Assembly: GCF_000715075.1 (NCBI RefSeq)
Contig: NC_134101.1
Coordinates: 194,452,103-194,516,102, forward strand
Source of the DNA: Nicotiana tabacum
Lineage: Eukaryota; Streptophyta; Magnoliopsida; Solanales; Solanaceae
Length of the DNA stretch: 64,000 nucleotides
Direction of reading: 5' to 3'
Both the position numbers and the translations under genes were made by a program. Shown here one piece after another: positions 1 through 9,806 of this stretch. Positions within the stretch are counted from its first letter, which is position 1. Every line of letters begins with the position of its first letter. The notes under the pieces were generated by a model. The model was not told the DNA's origin and ran no database searches. It worked only from the letters and a program-made list of their open reading frames with translations.

Positions 1-784
1 GTTTGGAGGTGGTGAAAAGCTGGTCGTTTGGTGGTGGCGTTTGGACGGAAAAGATGAAGCAGCAGGTGGTGACGGGGTGGCCATGGGAGCTTGGTGAAGC
101 TTGGAGAAGAAGAAGATGATAGGGAGGGGGGTGGCGGATGGTTTAAGTCTAGGGTTTTCTTCTTTTTTTTTTGTTTTTTTTGTTTTTGTTTTGTAAAAAA
201 TGAAAAATGAAAATGAAGAGGGGGAGTTGGGTTGTTGGTACTGGACTGGGTCGACCCAGTTCGAAATGGACTGGGTCGTTTGGGAAGATTGGGTCATTTT
301 TTTGGGCCTGTGGCTTGAAATCGAAGAAGAGGCCCAATTCCGACTTTCTTTATATTTTTGCTCTCTTTTCTTCTTTTATTTTTCTAAAACTAAATTATAA
401 AAATACTTAACTTATTATTAAGAACTAAATTAAGTTATAAAAGTGCAAATTAACTCTCAATAACAATTAACGCACAATTAAGTAATAATTAAGCATAAAA
501 TTGTATATTTGGACATTAAATGCTAAAAATGCAAACGATGCCTATTTTTGTAATTTTTATTTTTTTGTAAAACAAACTTAGTTACTAACAATTGTAGAAT
601 TAAATCCTACATACAAAATGCGACATATTTTTGTATTTTTATTAATTTAACAAATAAATATGCACAGACAAAATACAAATAATCATTCAAAAATATCACA
701 AAATTGCACACCACGGAAAATTATTTTATTTTTTTGAATTTTTTGGGAGTAATTCTCATATAGGGCAAAAATCACGTGCTTACA
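1..784 (-). mobile_element. Truncated LTR of a Tat/Ogre-like Gypsy element
   Basis: On the minus strand the segment begins TGTAAGCACGTGATTTTTG at 784, almost the same as the LTR starts at 38329 (plus) and 50638 (minus). The AT-rich body resembles the first ~780 bp of the LTR at 46935-50638. The rest lies left of the window. The sequence after 784 has no purine-rich tract like the one before the LTR at 50638, so 784 is probably the outer edge of a 5' or solo LTR inserted into the Gypsy remnant to its right. No genuine gene is seen in it. Confidence 0.75.
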
Positions 785-999
785 ATCGTGATCCTCCTTC
801 ACTACTTCATGTCTATGACCAAGTCTCGTTGATTTACCATCGATCATGTACTCTGTTTATACAGTCACCAAAATTTTCGAAGGGGACTAATCAAGCTTAG
901 TCGCCGGGCCAACGAGGCCCCCTTTTCGAGTATTGATGAAGACTGAGACCGAGGCTGGTAGGGACGCTTCGTTCAGGTGAAGACTGAAGACTTGATCCC

Positions 1000-2780
1000 T
1001 CCCCGAGTTCATGTCATTCCCTGAGAAGTTGAATGCATCCCGTAAGTGCAGCCTCTCCTTAAGCATCAATTTGTTCATCATTTTCTTTCTTCTCATTCAT
1101 ACTTATGGTTGTACAGCTAATGCCCGGGTTCCAAATGCAGTCCACCGGCTTAAGGAGTGTATCGAGGGCATCTGTACACAGATGACGTACTTTGAGCGTG
1201 CATGGCATAAGCTTTCGAAGGGCCGATGGGAGCCTCATTCTCATGGTAAGGTCTTTCGCCAACTAGTTAATACAATGCATTTAACATATACCAAACTCAC
1301 TTTTCTTCCTTCTTTTGTAGGTTTGCCTAAGACCATCGAACTTAGGCTTTTAGAAAAGGACGAGGACGTGTCCTTGTCCATTGATCCCTCCATTACGGGA
1401 CAACTTGGGGCTACTGTGAGGGAAAATAAAAAGAAGAAGAAAACAAAGGCTTCAGGCTGCTATGCTACGTGATGAAGCCAAACAAAAGAGTGGATCGTAA
1501 GCCTAAGAAGAGCTCCAGCTCTCGGGTGCCGGACTCTAATTTACTTCTTCAGCTTAGGGACGAGTTTGAAGAAGACGACATTTTTGTTTCCCACAGATAG
1601 ACCCCGGCGGGGAGCAGACCATAGCCGAGGGGTCGGGTCATAAGACCGACCTTCCTACCACCGGGATGGAGATAGGGGCAGAGACCCCTCGAGACACCGG
1701 CTCCACTTCGAAGGAAGCTCACGATGAGGCCAAAGCAGGGAAAGAGAAGTCCAATGAAGTGGTTCATGGTGTAGACGATCCCCTTCACTCTTTATTTGAT
1801 GGTGTGGACTCGTCCACTTTGGAAGAGTTTTTTGGGCTGGGTGACTTGGATGTTTCGAAGAAGGACACGTCTTCGAAAGCTGGCAGGCCGAGTTCGAGCC
1901 CAAAATTGATCAATCAGTTCCCCGCTCCAAGTGTGGACCTTGGTCGCAAGAGATCGGTTATTCTTATCGTCCCGGAGGATGCCCGGGTTCTGTCTGCTCC
2001 CGTGGGGATAGCCAGTTATCTTTGATGCTTGGTGACCGAGGAGGCCCAGGTAAAATTGAACGAGGTGAATGTGTCGTGCCTTTTCAATGAGGCGCAATAG
2101 GTGCTGAACTGGGTAAGGCATCATTACGTCTTTTTGAATTTTACTTAGGTTTTGATATTTCTCATGTCTTTCACCATTTTTCAGGCCTCGGTACTTCATC
2201 ATGAGAGCTTCCTCCAATATAGGGTCGAGTTCAATCAGCTCAAGCTCAAGGTCAAGAAGCAACCCAAAAAAAAAGGATATGTGCAAGCTCCTCAGCGAGC
2301 AACAAGAAGGAGCCATTAAAGACTTTCAGGCCGAGCAGGATAGTTTTCAGAAGGAGGCTTCAACCCCGAGGCGAGAACATGTTGATTTGGTCAAAAAGGT
2401 AAAGGTCTTTGAAGTTAGAAACAAGGAACTAGTCATGGCAACTAATGACCAAACCTCGCAGGTCCAGCAGAAAATCGATCTGATCGTCCAACTCTAAGTC
2501 GAAATAAACGAGGTCCAGGCCATGGTCGATGGGTGGAAAAGCAAAATTGACCGGTTGGCTTCGGAGAAGGAAACAGCCTAAGCACAGCTGTCCTCGATAG
2601 ACGTTCAACTTCGTGTGGCAAAGGAGAAAGCCGACAAGCGGTCCCAGCTAAATGACGACCTTCGAGCACAACTGAGCTCAGCTCTGGCATAGCCGGATGC
2701 CCCCGACAAGGAATATGAAGCAATAAAGTCCAAGTTAGACACAACCTCCGCCGATGCTGAAGAGATGATGGCCTAGTATA
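1000..2780 (+). pseudogene. Accessory coiled-coil ORF of the Gypsy remnant (spliced, decayed)
   Basis: The plus strand carries a broken reading frame with three intron-like gaps: 1042-1116, 1246-1320 and 2113-2184, each starting GTAAG and ending AG after a pyrimidine tract. The middle exons are charged. The last part (about 2190-2777) is strongly heptad-like, rich in Glu, Lys, Gln and Leu, with the stretches KLLSEQQEG and ASEKETA, and is probably a long coiled coil. In-frame stops interrupt it (2025, 2497 and others). Frames of this kind are familiar to me from Solanaceae retroelements as uncharacterised accessory proteins; function unknown. It lies antisense to the gag at 2785-3640 and stops where that gag is cut off. 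Confidence 0.6.
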
Positions 2781-2784
2781 ACCG

Positions 2785-3640
2785 CCCAATCATCCGCAAC
2801 CGGAGGAAGATCCATCCATTCCATTTGAAACCTTGAAATGAACTCCCTGAGCATTTTGTTATCTTGTTGTTTTACCTTGAAAAGGTCCAATTTTCTGGTT
2901 TCGACCAGGATGGAACCGGGATGGCCCCCGCATCTGATTTACATCTGCAAGCATAGCAAAAGAATCAATAGAATTAGGGGGTAAGTTGTGATACCATTTC
3001 ATAGCTCCTTTCGACAAGGTCTCCCCAAACCTTTTTAACATAACCGACTCGATCTCGGTTTCTTTTAAGTTGTTCCCCTTGATAGCACACATATACGAGG
3101 TCACATGCTCATTTGGATCCGTGGTTCTGTTATACTTCGGGATATCAGGCATGTGGAACTTCTTCAGGACTGGTTTTAGTGCCGCGCTCAGAGGAAAAGG
3201 CTTTTGGACAAATTTCTTAGAGTCAAAGCCTTTCAATATTGGGGGCGCTCCTTGGATTTGATCAACTCTGGAATTATAGGTCTCTACTTTTTTGTCGTTA
3301 GCCTCAATTTTCTTGTCCCCCGAGTCCACCCGCTTTGTTAATTCCTCAAGAATTCTTATTATCCCGGGGTTGGTCCCGGGTGAAGCTTTACCTGACCTTT
3401 CTGTGATTTGCTCATTTCTTCGGATGTTTTTCCGGGATGGTTCGGGCTCAACTTTGCTGGGGGCGCGACTTTGATTCTATAGCTATGCTATCGCTTCCTG
3501 TTGGGGCCTATAACATTTCGAAGAATACCCGCTGATTGATCCCGTAGCCTTCACCTTCGGGCGTACCTCGAGTCATTGGCTGGGCTCCTCCGCGAACACT
3601 GTTCTCAGGTTCGATCGGTAGGTTGGCATCGATGGCCATC
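2785..3640 (-). pseudogene. Gypsy gag polyprotein fragment
   Basis: Reading from the Met at 3640 the frame starts MAIDANLPIEPE. After a stop near 3510 it continues into a Ty3-type capsid segment with PKYNRTTDPNEHV and KGAMKWYHNLP, typical of plant Gypsy gag. A frameshift near 2925 moves the next part (LDLFKVKQQDNKMLREF and VADDWAV) to another frame. The similarity stops abruptly around 2785, where the antisense coiled-coil ORF begins. The zinc knuckle and everything downstream are missing. Gag normally assembles the cytoplasmic particle; this copy cannot. Confidence 0.75.
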
Positions 3641-3799
3641 AGTAGGGGCACCTCATTATTGAGTACTATATTGTTGTTTTCACCATGATGACCAGACTAT
3701 CGTATCAACGTTTAGGTGAGCATACTGACAGTTTGGCATTCTTATGTAGCGTGAAATACAATGTGTTCTGGAAATTTGTATCAAACTATCACTATTATC

Positions 3800-3822
3800 C
3801 TTAGCCACACGGTGGGCGACAA
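3800..3822 (-). other. Primer-binding site of the Gypsy remnant
   Basis: On the minus strand, just after the LTR end (ACA at 3825), the sequence reads TTGTCGCCCACCGTGTGGC, the GCCCACCGTGGGGC type of tRNA primer site common in plant Gypsy elements, with one or two mismatches. Confidence 0.6.
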
Positions 3823-3824
3823 AC

Positions 3825-4388
3825 TGTTTACTCTTAAAAAAGGATAACAATTGAATTTATATGCAGTTTTAAGGATATGTAGATTAACTTAATACAAATG
3901 ATTTACGACGTTAGATAAGCAAATAAAAAACAGAACAAACTGCCAAACCAGTAATGATAGTGAGTCCGACCTCGGTTAAAAGCTTTACTAGAAGCATGCC
4001 TTCGGTTCCGAGCCAACACTTATGAAGAACTTATGAACAAAAGCAAGAACTTTGAATAACTTGTAAAAACAGATATATATTGCCATGGTATGCGTGTTAC
4101 AGAGTGTTTATTAAATAGAAGGTTTCCCTCTTTATATAGTAGAGAATTTTTCCCATAAGTACAATCCTAAAAAAGGTAAAAAAAAACTTCTTTTTCACTA
4201 ATCACTTATATGCCATTAATATGGACCGAGATCTACGCCGTCATATCCGGTCAGGCACGGAAATCACTGCCCTTTGTTAATCGTGTGAGGTCATTTGGTA
4301 ACGCTCTCCGAGATCTCGGAACTCGGACCGGGTCTGGGGGAATGGTCTAGATGATTTCGAAAGCAGGTGTTGTGCTTGGGCCTTGACA
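3825..4388 (-). repeat. 5' LTR of the Gypsy remnant (564 bp)
   Basis: On the minus strand it begins TGTCAAGGCCCAAGCAC (4388) and ends AAACA (3825), with the primer-binding site next to the end. A TATATAAA-type box lies on the minus strand at about 4131-4139, in a suitable U3 position. No second copy of this LTR occurs in the window, so boundaries rest on the TG/CA ends and the primer site only. Confidence 0.65.
4132..4139 (-). promoter_or_regulatory. TATA box of the Gypsy LTR
   Basis: Minus-strand CTATATAAAG at this place, about 250 bp into the LTR, preceding the putative R region. Confidence 0.45.
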
Positions 4389-4662
4389 CGGGCGGTTCCC
4401 AGCTTCGACTTCGATTCCATACAGTTATGCCCTCATTTCAAATTTTCAATCAAACACAATTGCACCATCCCTCGAATAAAACATCTTTCAACTTTGCAAA
4501 TGACCGAAAAAAAGATTTCAGAAAAGCTTTTTCACTTTTTTTGGAACGAACGACAATGTTTTACCGCACAACCTTGGAATCCACTTGCTATCGTTTCCTC
4601 GTTCACCTTCAACATTAAATTATGTTTTGAACTTAATTGCCGCTTCTTCCGTGAAATGACGT

Positions 4663-5221
4663 TGTAGATATTGAAATTTTAATGGATCAAGCCCATATGA
4701 AATCAGGCTAAATCCGAGTCTACTCTACCAAAAACCTCTCTTGGAAGCTACTCTATCCTAACTCTAGGTCACTCCTATAAAAAAGGTTATATATCCCCTT
4801 AATAGAGATATCTTGAAAATATAGATCATTTCAGCATTTTCAAAACTCTCGGAATATGCACAAAGAAATCAAATATACGATCTCGAAATTCCGTAAAAAT
4901 TCATAGAATATTCACAAAGAAATCAAAAACATCAAATATTTGTCTTTCTCAAAGCCACCAAAGTGATCAACATATGTTCTTCCTTTTCCTGGAGATCAAA
5001 TACATTTGTTCTTCCTTTTCCCGGAGATCAAATACATTCTAAGGAAGTTCGCATCATCCTATGTTCGAGAAATACGCTGGTTAAGCCCTAGAATCACGGA
5101 GTACGGTCTAGAGAGAAGAATCAAGGGAGAAACAGAATTGTACTCACATTTGATTAGTAACATTATTTTTCTCTTATTTTGTGATCGTAGTTTATTTTTC
5201 ATATCTTAAACATTTGTTGCA
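4663..5221 (+). repeat. 5' LTR of the small non-autonomous element
   Basis: Starts TGTAGATATTGAAATTT and ends TTGCA; aligns along its whole length with 6081-6625. It contains a ~31-bp tandem duplication at about 4976-5038 that the 3' copy lacks. Confidence 0.7.
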
Positions 5222-5223
5222 AG

Positions 5224-5246
5224 TTAATTGGCACGCCTAATGGGAC
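5224..5246 (+). other. Primer-binding site of the small non-autonomous element
   Basis: TTGGCACGCCTAATGGGAC lies two or three bases after the 5' LTR end, as expected for a tRNA primer site of a Gypsy-type element. Confidence 0.5.
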
Positions 5247-6080
5247 CAATTCTGCCCTTCATCTCTTCCCGCAAGTCAAAAACTACAAGTTTCAATTTCA
5301 ACTTTTTGATGGCTATGTTCAACGCTTAGTGGCTTCCATAGATACGAAAAATTCATTTTCTTGGAGATGGCGGGAAAAAAAAGTTGATCTCAGTTGAGAA
5401 CTGCAATCCAAGGGGGCAACGTCTCCTGTTCTCTATCAAAGCCGCAAAACTGTAAGAAGGACGTCCAAGTGGTCTTTCGCCGAAGCCGCAAGCTAACAGA
5501 AAGGATGCTCCAAATAATCTCACCATAACCGTGAAACTTCAAAGTGGAGTAAAGAATATTATTTCATTCATTGAAGGCTAGAATTATGAGATTGCTGCCA
5601 AAATCAAGTACCACCTCGTGAGAATTAGTTTGTGTAAACTTTTAATATAACATGTCAAACTGGTGATTGGAGATCTCACTTTGTTGGAGTCAAAAATTCA
5701 ACTGCAATTGTGACTGGGGTATAGTGTTTACTTGGTCACATGGATTTGCCAAAAATAAAAATTGCAATTGACGTGCCATTTCTATGCGAGGAGGAAAATT
5801 GATCCAAGTGGCAAAGTTCATGTACAACAAGGAATCAAGTTCCTGTAACTTGGTCATGCGCGAAGGATTACTTATATCGTGGAATCATTACTCAAAAATA
5901 TAATTTTGGAGAGTAATCAAAGAAAGATTGCTTCTTCATTAAAAAAAGAAAAAAGAAAAAAAGAGAAGTCCACGTGAACAAGAAGTGACGCAATGCAAAA
6001 AAGTCTACTACCCTAGTACTTCAAGTCTTGTCTCTCGTTTCGATAAGTCCATGCCGGCAACCTTTGAAGTATGTGGCATT

Positions 6081-6625
6081 TGTAGACATCGAAATTTTAA
6101 CGGATCAAACCCATATAAAATTGGGCTAAATCCGAGTCTATTAGAGTTGCTTGGAGACTACTCTACCAAAAACCTCTATTGGAGGCTAGTCTATCCTAAC
6201 CCTAGGTCACTCCTATAAAAAAGATTACATATCCCCTTAATAGGGATATCTCGAAAATGGAGATCATTTCAACAGTTCCAAAAACTCTCGGAATATGCAC
6301 AAAGAGATCAAATATACGATCTCGAAATTCCATAAAAATTCATGATATATTCTCAAAGAGATCAAAGATATCAAATATTGTCTTTCTCAAAGCCGCCAAA
6401 GTGATCAACAGATGTTCTTCCTTTTCCTGGAGATCAAATACATTCTAAGAAAGTTTGCACATTCTACGTTCGAGAAATACGCAGGTTAAGCCCTCAAATC
6501 ACGAAGAACGGTCTAGAGAGAAAAATCAAGGGAGAAACAAAACTGTACTCACAGTTGATTAGTAAAATTATTTTTATCTTATCCTGTGACATCAGTTTAT
6601 TTTTCATATCTTAAAAATTGGTTGC
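6081..6625 (+). repeat. 3' LTR of the small non-autonomous element
   Basis: Starts TGTAGACATCGAAATTT and ends GTTGCA; direct copy of 4663-5221. Purine-rich sequence (A/G run at 5940-5970) lies about 110 bp upstream rather than right next to it, so the polypurine tract is uncertain. Confidence 0.7.
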
Positions 6626-7560
6626 AAATAGACATAACTACCCTCTCAACACATTAAGCTTCCGATTTAAACTACTTCAAGACTAAGCAAAAGTCAGTCA
6701 AACAAATTCCAAGCTACTGAAGGCAAAAAGTTTCCTTCAGTACACTACACACTGCCCCACCATGGATTAAGAAACAGCGGAATTATTTAAAGAACATACT
6801 TTCTTTTTATAAATGATTGGCTAATTGGAGCATTATGGGTATACTGAGTGTATATAAAACATCTGAAATAGATAAATTTGGATAAACTTTTATTTTCGCT
6901 TTTCACTTTGGCTTTCTAAAAAAACTTTAGAGACGAACACTAGATATTTTAATCCGGGATTAGCTACCCGGACATGTTATTCAACTAAGAATGTAGTACA
7001 AAATTAATATCGAGATTGTGATATAACTACTTCTGACTGCTTATACTGGAAACAAAAATCCGACCAAACACATGATTAATCCCACATTATACTGGAATTC
7101 AACTAAGAATGTAGTACAAAATTAATATCGAGTTGAGGAGTCAGGACCATGCAAAAGTCCAGTCTCTCAAATTCCGAGCTACTAATTACTCCGCATTCCA
7201 GTTTATGTGAATTTATTTCCTTTTCCGCCCGTTCAAAAAAGAATGACCCCTTTCTAAATTTGGAAACAATTTAGCTTAAACTTACAATTTTATCTTTAAT
7301 GAGAAGCTTTTATAACCACACAAATACCCTGGGCCCATTTTTAACTTATTTATGTCCATAAATTACAAAATACTTTATTTTTTCTTTAACTCCGTGCACA
7401 GTCAAACAGGTCACGTAAATTGGGACGAAGAATAAATAAAAGTAAAAAGTTTCGGTCAGTTCACTACTACACTACCCCACCATGGAAAATATTGTCGTGT
7501 TTACACTTTACACCTAGTTCCATTATTCATCCACATAGCTATAGCCTATACATGCATCTC
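6626..7560. other. Upstream region of the NEN-like gene with duplicated segments
   Basis: No gene seen. It holds a perfect 35-bp direct repeat (6980-7014 and 7098-7132) and imperfect duplicates around CCCCACCATGGA (6754-6766 and 7475-7486) and around GCAAAAGTC (6689 and 7151). This suggests local duplications in the gene's 5' flank. Confidence 0.6.
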
Positions 7561-7568
7561 TATATAAT
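7561..7568 (+). promoter_or_regulatory. TATA box of the NEN-like gene
   Basis: TATATAAT stands about 120 bp before the chosen start codon, in a C/T-rich setting typical of plant core promoters. A short GT dinucleotide run (7631-7645) lies in the presumed 5' leader. Confidence 0.5.
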
Positions 7569-7681
7569 ACACATGAGATTATCATAACACCACCTCAACA
7601 CAGCAAATTATATTCTCATTGTGTCTCTCTGTGTGTGTGTGTGTGAAGAAATTTGTGAAGCTCAATCGATTAGCTGCATTA

Positions 7682-7949
7682 ATGGAGATGATGATAGACG
7701 GAGAAGGGGAGGCAATTGTGTTCTTTGATATGGAGACAACATTTCAGGATCGGGTTCTGTTAGAATTCGGAGCCATATCTGTATGCCCGAGGAGGTTGAT
7801 TGAGCTTGACAATTATTCGACCCTGATCCGACCCGCTGACACATCATTCTTGGATACCTTCTCGGGTCATCATGGCATCACCAGAGAAGACTTAGCTTCT
7901 GCCCCTCTCTTCTCTCAGGTTGCTGACGACATCTACCAAATCCTCAATG
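7682..7949 (+). CDS. NEN-like: NEN-like gene, exon 1
   Basis: 89 codons plus one base. It holds the first exonuclease motif IVFFDMETT, right after a short acidic N-terminus, and LEFGAISVCPRRL, typical of the family. I chose the ATG at 7682 because family members reach the FFD motif within about 15 residues. An in-frame ATG at 7619 would add 21 residues translated from a GT-rich leader. The donor is AATG/GTTAGC at 7949/7950. Confidence 0.85.
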
Positions 7950-8264
7950 GTTAGCATTCAAAAATTTTTTTTGTGTCTCACACAATTGACGTTAGTCCTC
8001 ACACAACTAATGTTATACGAGGCATACCATAAAATCACTCGGTTAGCACCCAAAAAACTCATCATTTTCTTTTTTCAACTTGTACATTCTAGTAATTGTT
8101 GATTAGGTATGGCCACTGAACTTTACTTATTATATTGGTAAAGTTAGAGAACTGAAGTAACCGAATTTCATTTATTATAACAGTGATATGGTATAAGTAT
8201 TTTTTATCTCTTTAAAGTAATTGAACTATGTTTGAATTGATCAGAAAATATGAATGACTCGAAA

Positions 8265-9041
8265 CAGGGGCGACCCTTTCATAAAGCAAGTAAATCAATC
8301 TTTACATAATTTATATATTTATTATACACAATTATATACATATAATACATAAATTATGCATATATTATACCTCCAACGGTTGTTTTTAGTTAAAGCAGTT
8401 GAGGGAACGGTTATTGGGTTAATTCTTCTACTTTTATACATAGATAAGGCTATTTTTTCACTTCAAAATAGATTTGAACAATTCGAAACATATGAAAATA
8501 TTTTTGGTTTTTTATTGGGCAATAAAAACTAAGATCACTAGATGTTGGAAATTTGAAAAAATATTGCCTTAATCTTGAATGTTCCATAAAGCATAATAAT
8601 CAATTCAATATTGATGGTTTAGATTTATTTTCTGAATAAAAGTATTAAGGAAAATAGTACAATTAGAAGATAACAGTTTAACTGATACGGTACTTAATCA
8701 AATAAAAAGATTTAATTCTTTTCCAAATGCCTAAATTGCTTATGGAATAATGTTCATAACTCATGTTACCGTTGCTTCAGCGGAAAGAAGTTTTCAAAAT
8801 TAAAATTGATAAAATCTTGCCTAAGAACAATAATGTCACAAGAAAGGTTACATGGATTAGTTATATTATCAATTGAGAAATACTTATCACGAGTTATTGA
8901 TTATAAGAAATTATTAATAATTTTGTATTTAAGAAAAGCTAAAAAAAAAAATAGACTTTAAATAAATAATTAAAAAAATAAAAAGCTAAGGCCCCTCATA
9001 AAATTTGGCTTTAGGCCACAAAATTCGTTGGGCTGCCCCTA
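8265..9041 (+). mobile_element. hAT-family DNA transposon remnant (777 bp)
   Basis: The left end CAGGGGCGACCC and the right end GGGCTGCCCCTA form imperfect terminal inverted repeats of the CAGGGGC class known from hAT elements. The element is flanked by a perfect 8-bp target duplication ACTCGAAA (8257-8264 and 9042-9049), the size typical of hAT. Inside is the decayed C-terminus of a transposase. At 777 bp it is an internally deleted, non-autonomous derivative. Confidence 0.8.
8520..8945 (+). pseudogene. hAT transposase C-terminal dimerisation region, decayed
   Basis: With one frameshift and a few stops, the plus strand reads VTVASAERSFS (from about 8768), then LKLIKSCLRTIMSQERLHGL and SIEKYLSRVIDYKKL. 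This is the conserved hAT C-terminal dimerisation block. The upstream part (about 8545-8740) gives a weaker match to the preceding region of such transposases. The catalytic N-terminal half and BED finger are absent. Confidence 0.7.
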
Positions 9042-9104
9042 ACTCGAAATGTCGAATTTTCGGGGCCGCATTACTCTCCATGGTAAGTAATCTGAAAATG
9101 ATGG

Positions 9105-9311
9105 TCAATTAATGGAATGTTTGTAGTTTTCTCGGGAATATATATATATTAATCACACGAAGTTTTTAACACAAAATTGTTTTAATCACGCAAAGTGTTA
9201 AATGTGCGTATATATATATATACACGAAGCCTTTGTGTGATTAAAACCTTTATGTTGTAATTACACAAAATTGCTTTAATCACACAAAGTTTTTAACCCC
9301 CCTCCAGTGTG

Positions 9312-9366
<55 letters not shown>

Positions 9367-9397
9367 CCGAGAAAACTACAAACATTCCATTAATTGA
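9105..9397. repeat. Inverted repeat flanking TA-rich sequence (MITE-like)
   Basis: The arm TCAATTAATGGAATGTTTG continuing through GTAGTTTTCTCGGGAATAT (9105-9143) recurs perfectly inverted at about 9358-9397. Between and beside the arms lie several degenerate copies of a unit around TTTAATCACACAAAGTTTTTAA (9152, 9272 and 9420) and (TA)n runs. It may be a small MITE or a folded repeat; no target duplication was recognised. Confidence 0.55.
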
Positions 9398-9683
9398 AAG
9401 GCTGTAATTACAAAAAATTGCTTTAATCACACAAAGTTTTTAACCCCCTTCCAGTTTTTTTTGTTATATATATGCGTGTGTTATTTCTATCATCACGTGA
9501 AAGCATGAAAACCATGTTTGGCAAACTTTATATGCTTATTTAATAGTTTTTCTATTATTTATTTAATTTTTTGGGGTGATTATAGTTAAAGAAAATGAAA
9601 ATGTATGCTAAAAAAGACCACCTATTTGTATTTTAGATGTGTTGAATTCCATTTTGTGTGATGCTTGTGTTCCTATTACACAG

Positions 9684-9806
9684 GGCGAATATGGGCTGGA
9701 CACAATATTAAGGAATTTGATTGTCCTCTTATTAAGGAGGCATTTGCTGAAATTGGTTGGCGAGCACCAAGATATAGGCAATTGATTGATTCGCTTCCAT
9801 TGTTAA
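9684..9806 (+). CDS. NEN-like: NEN-like gene, exon 2 (5' part, before the Copia insertion)
   Basis: Begins after ACACAG. With the last base of exon 1 it encodes GRIWAGHNIKEFDC, carrying the second catalytic Asp (102), and ends at DSLPLL where the Copia element starts. Bases 9802-9806 (GTTAA) are the left copy of the target duplication. Confidence 0.85.
9802..9806. repeat. Target-site duplication of the Copia element (left copy; right copy 14710-14714)
   Basis: GTTAA stands immediately before TGAAAATG (9807) and immediately after CTAACA (14709). Removing the element and one copy restores the exon frame, which confirms the ends. Confidence 0.9.

Larger units (their letters stand above)
785..4388 (-). 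mobile_element. Deleted Ty3/Gypsy remnant: one LTR, gag and antisense accessory ORF, no pol
   Basis: Read on the minus strand: 5' LTR (4388-3825), primer-binding site (about 3822-3800), gag (3640-2785), then directly an accessory coiled-coil ORF in the opposite orientation (to about 785). No protease, RT, RNase H or integrase lies between. Plant Tat-type Gypsy elements often carry an extra ORF, sometimes antisense, between pol and the 3' LTR. The simplest reading is that one internal deletion near 2780 removed all of pol. The 3' LTR is missing, cut off by the LTR fragment ending at 784. Confidence 0.7.
4663..6625 (+). mobile_element. Small non-autonomous LTR retrotransposon (about 1.96 kb)
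   Basis: Two direct repeats of 559 and 545 bp (4663-5221, 6081-6625) flank about 860 bp without any convincing ORF. The first repeat is followed at once by TTGGCACGCCTAATGGGAC, a plausible primer-binding site. The size sits between TRIM and LARD elements. LTRs differ by many substitutions, a ~31-bp tandem duplication in the 5' copy (TTCTTCCTTTTCC repeated near 4976 and 5007) and a ~16-bp gap, so it is old. The 5-bp flanks (GACGT before, AATAG after) do not match, so a target duplication is not supported. The 274 bp before it (4389-4662) hold nothing I recognise. Confidence 0.7.
7950..9683 (+). other. Intron 1 of the NEN-like gene (1734 nt)
   Basis: Donor GTTAGC, acceptor TTACACAG. Besides AT-rich sequence it holds a hAT transposon remnant (8265-9041), an inverted repeat (9105-9397) and a long TA run (about 9319-9364). 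Confidence 0.75.

Noticed and set aside
7619..7681. Alternative upstream start for the NEN-like protein
   Set aside because: It would add residues encoded by a CT/GT-rich leader; family proteins start closer to the FFD motif.
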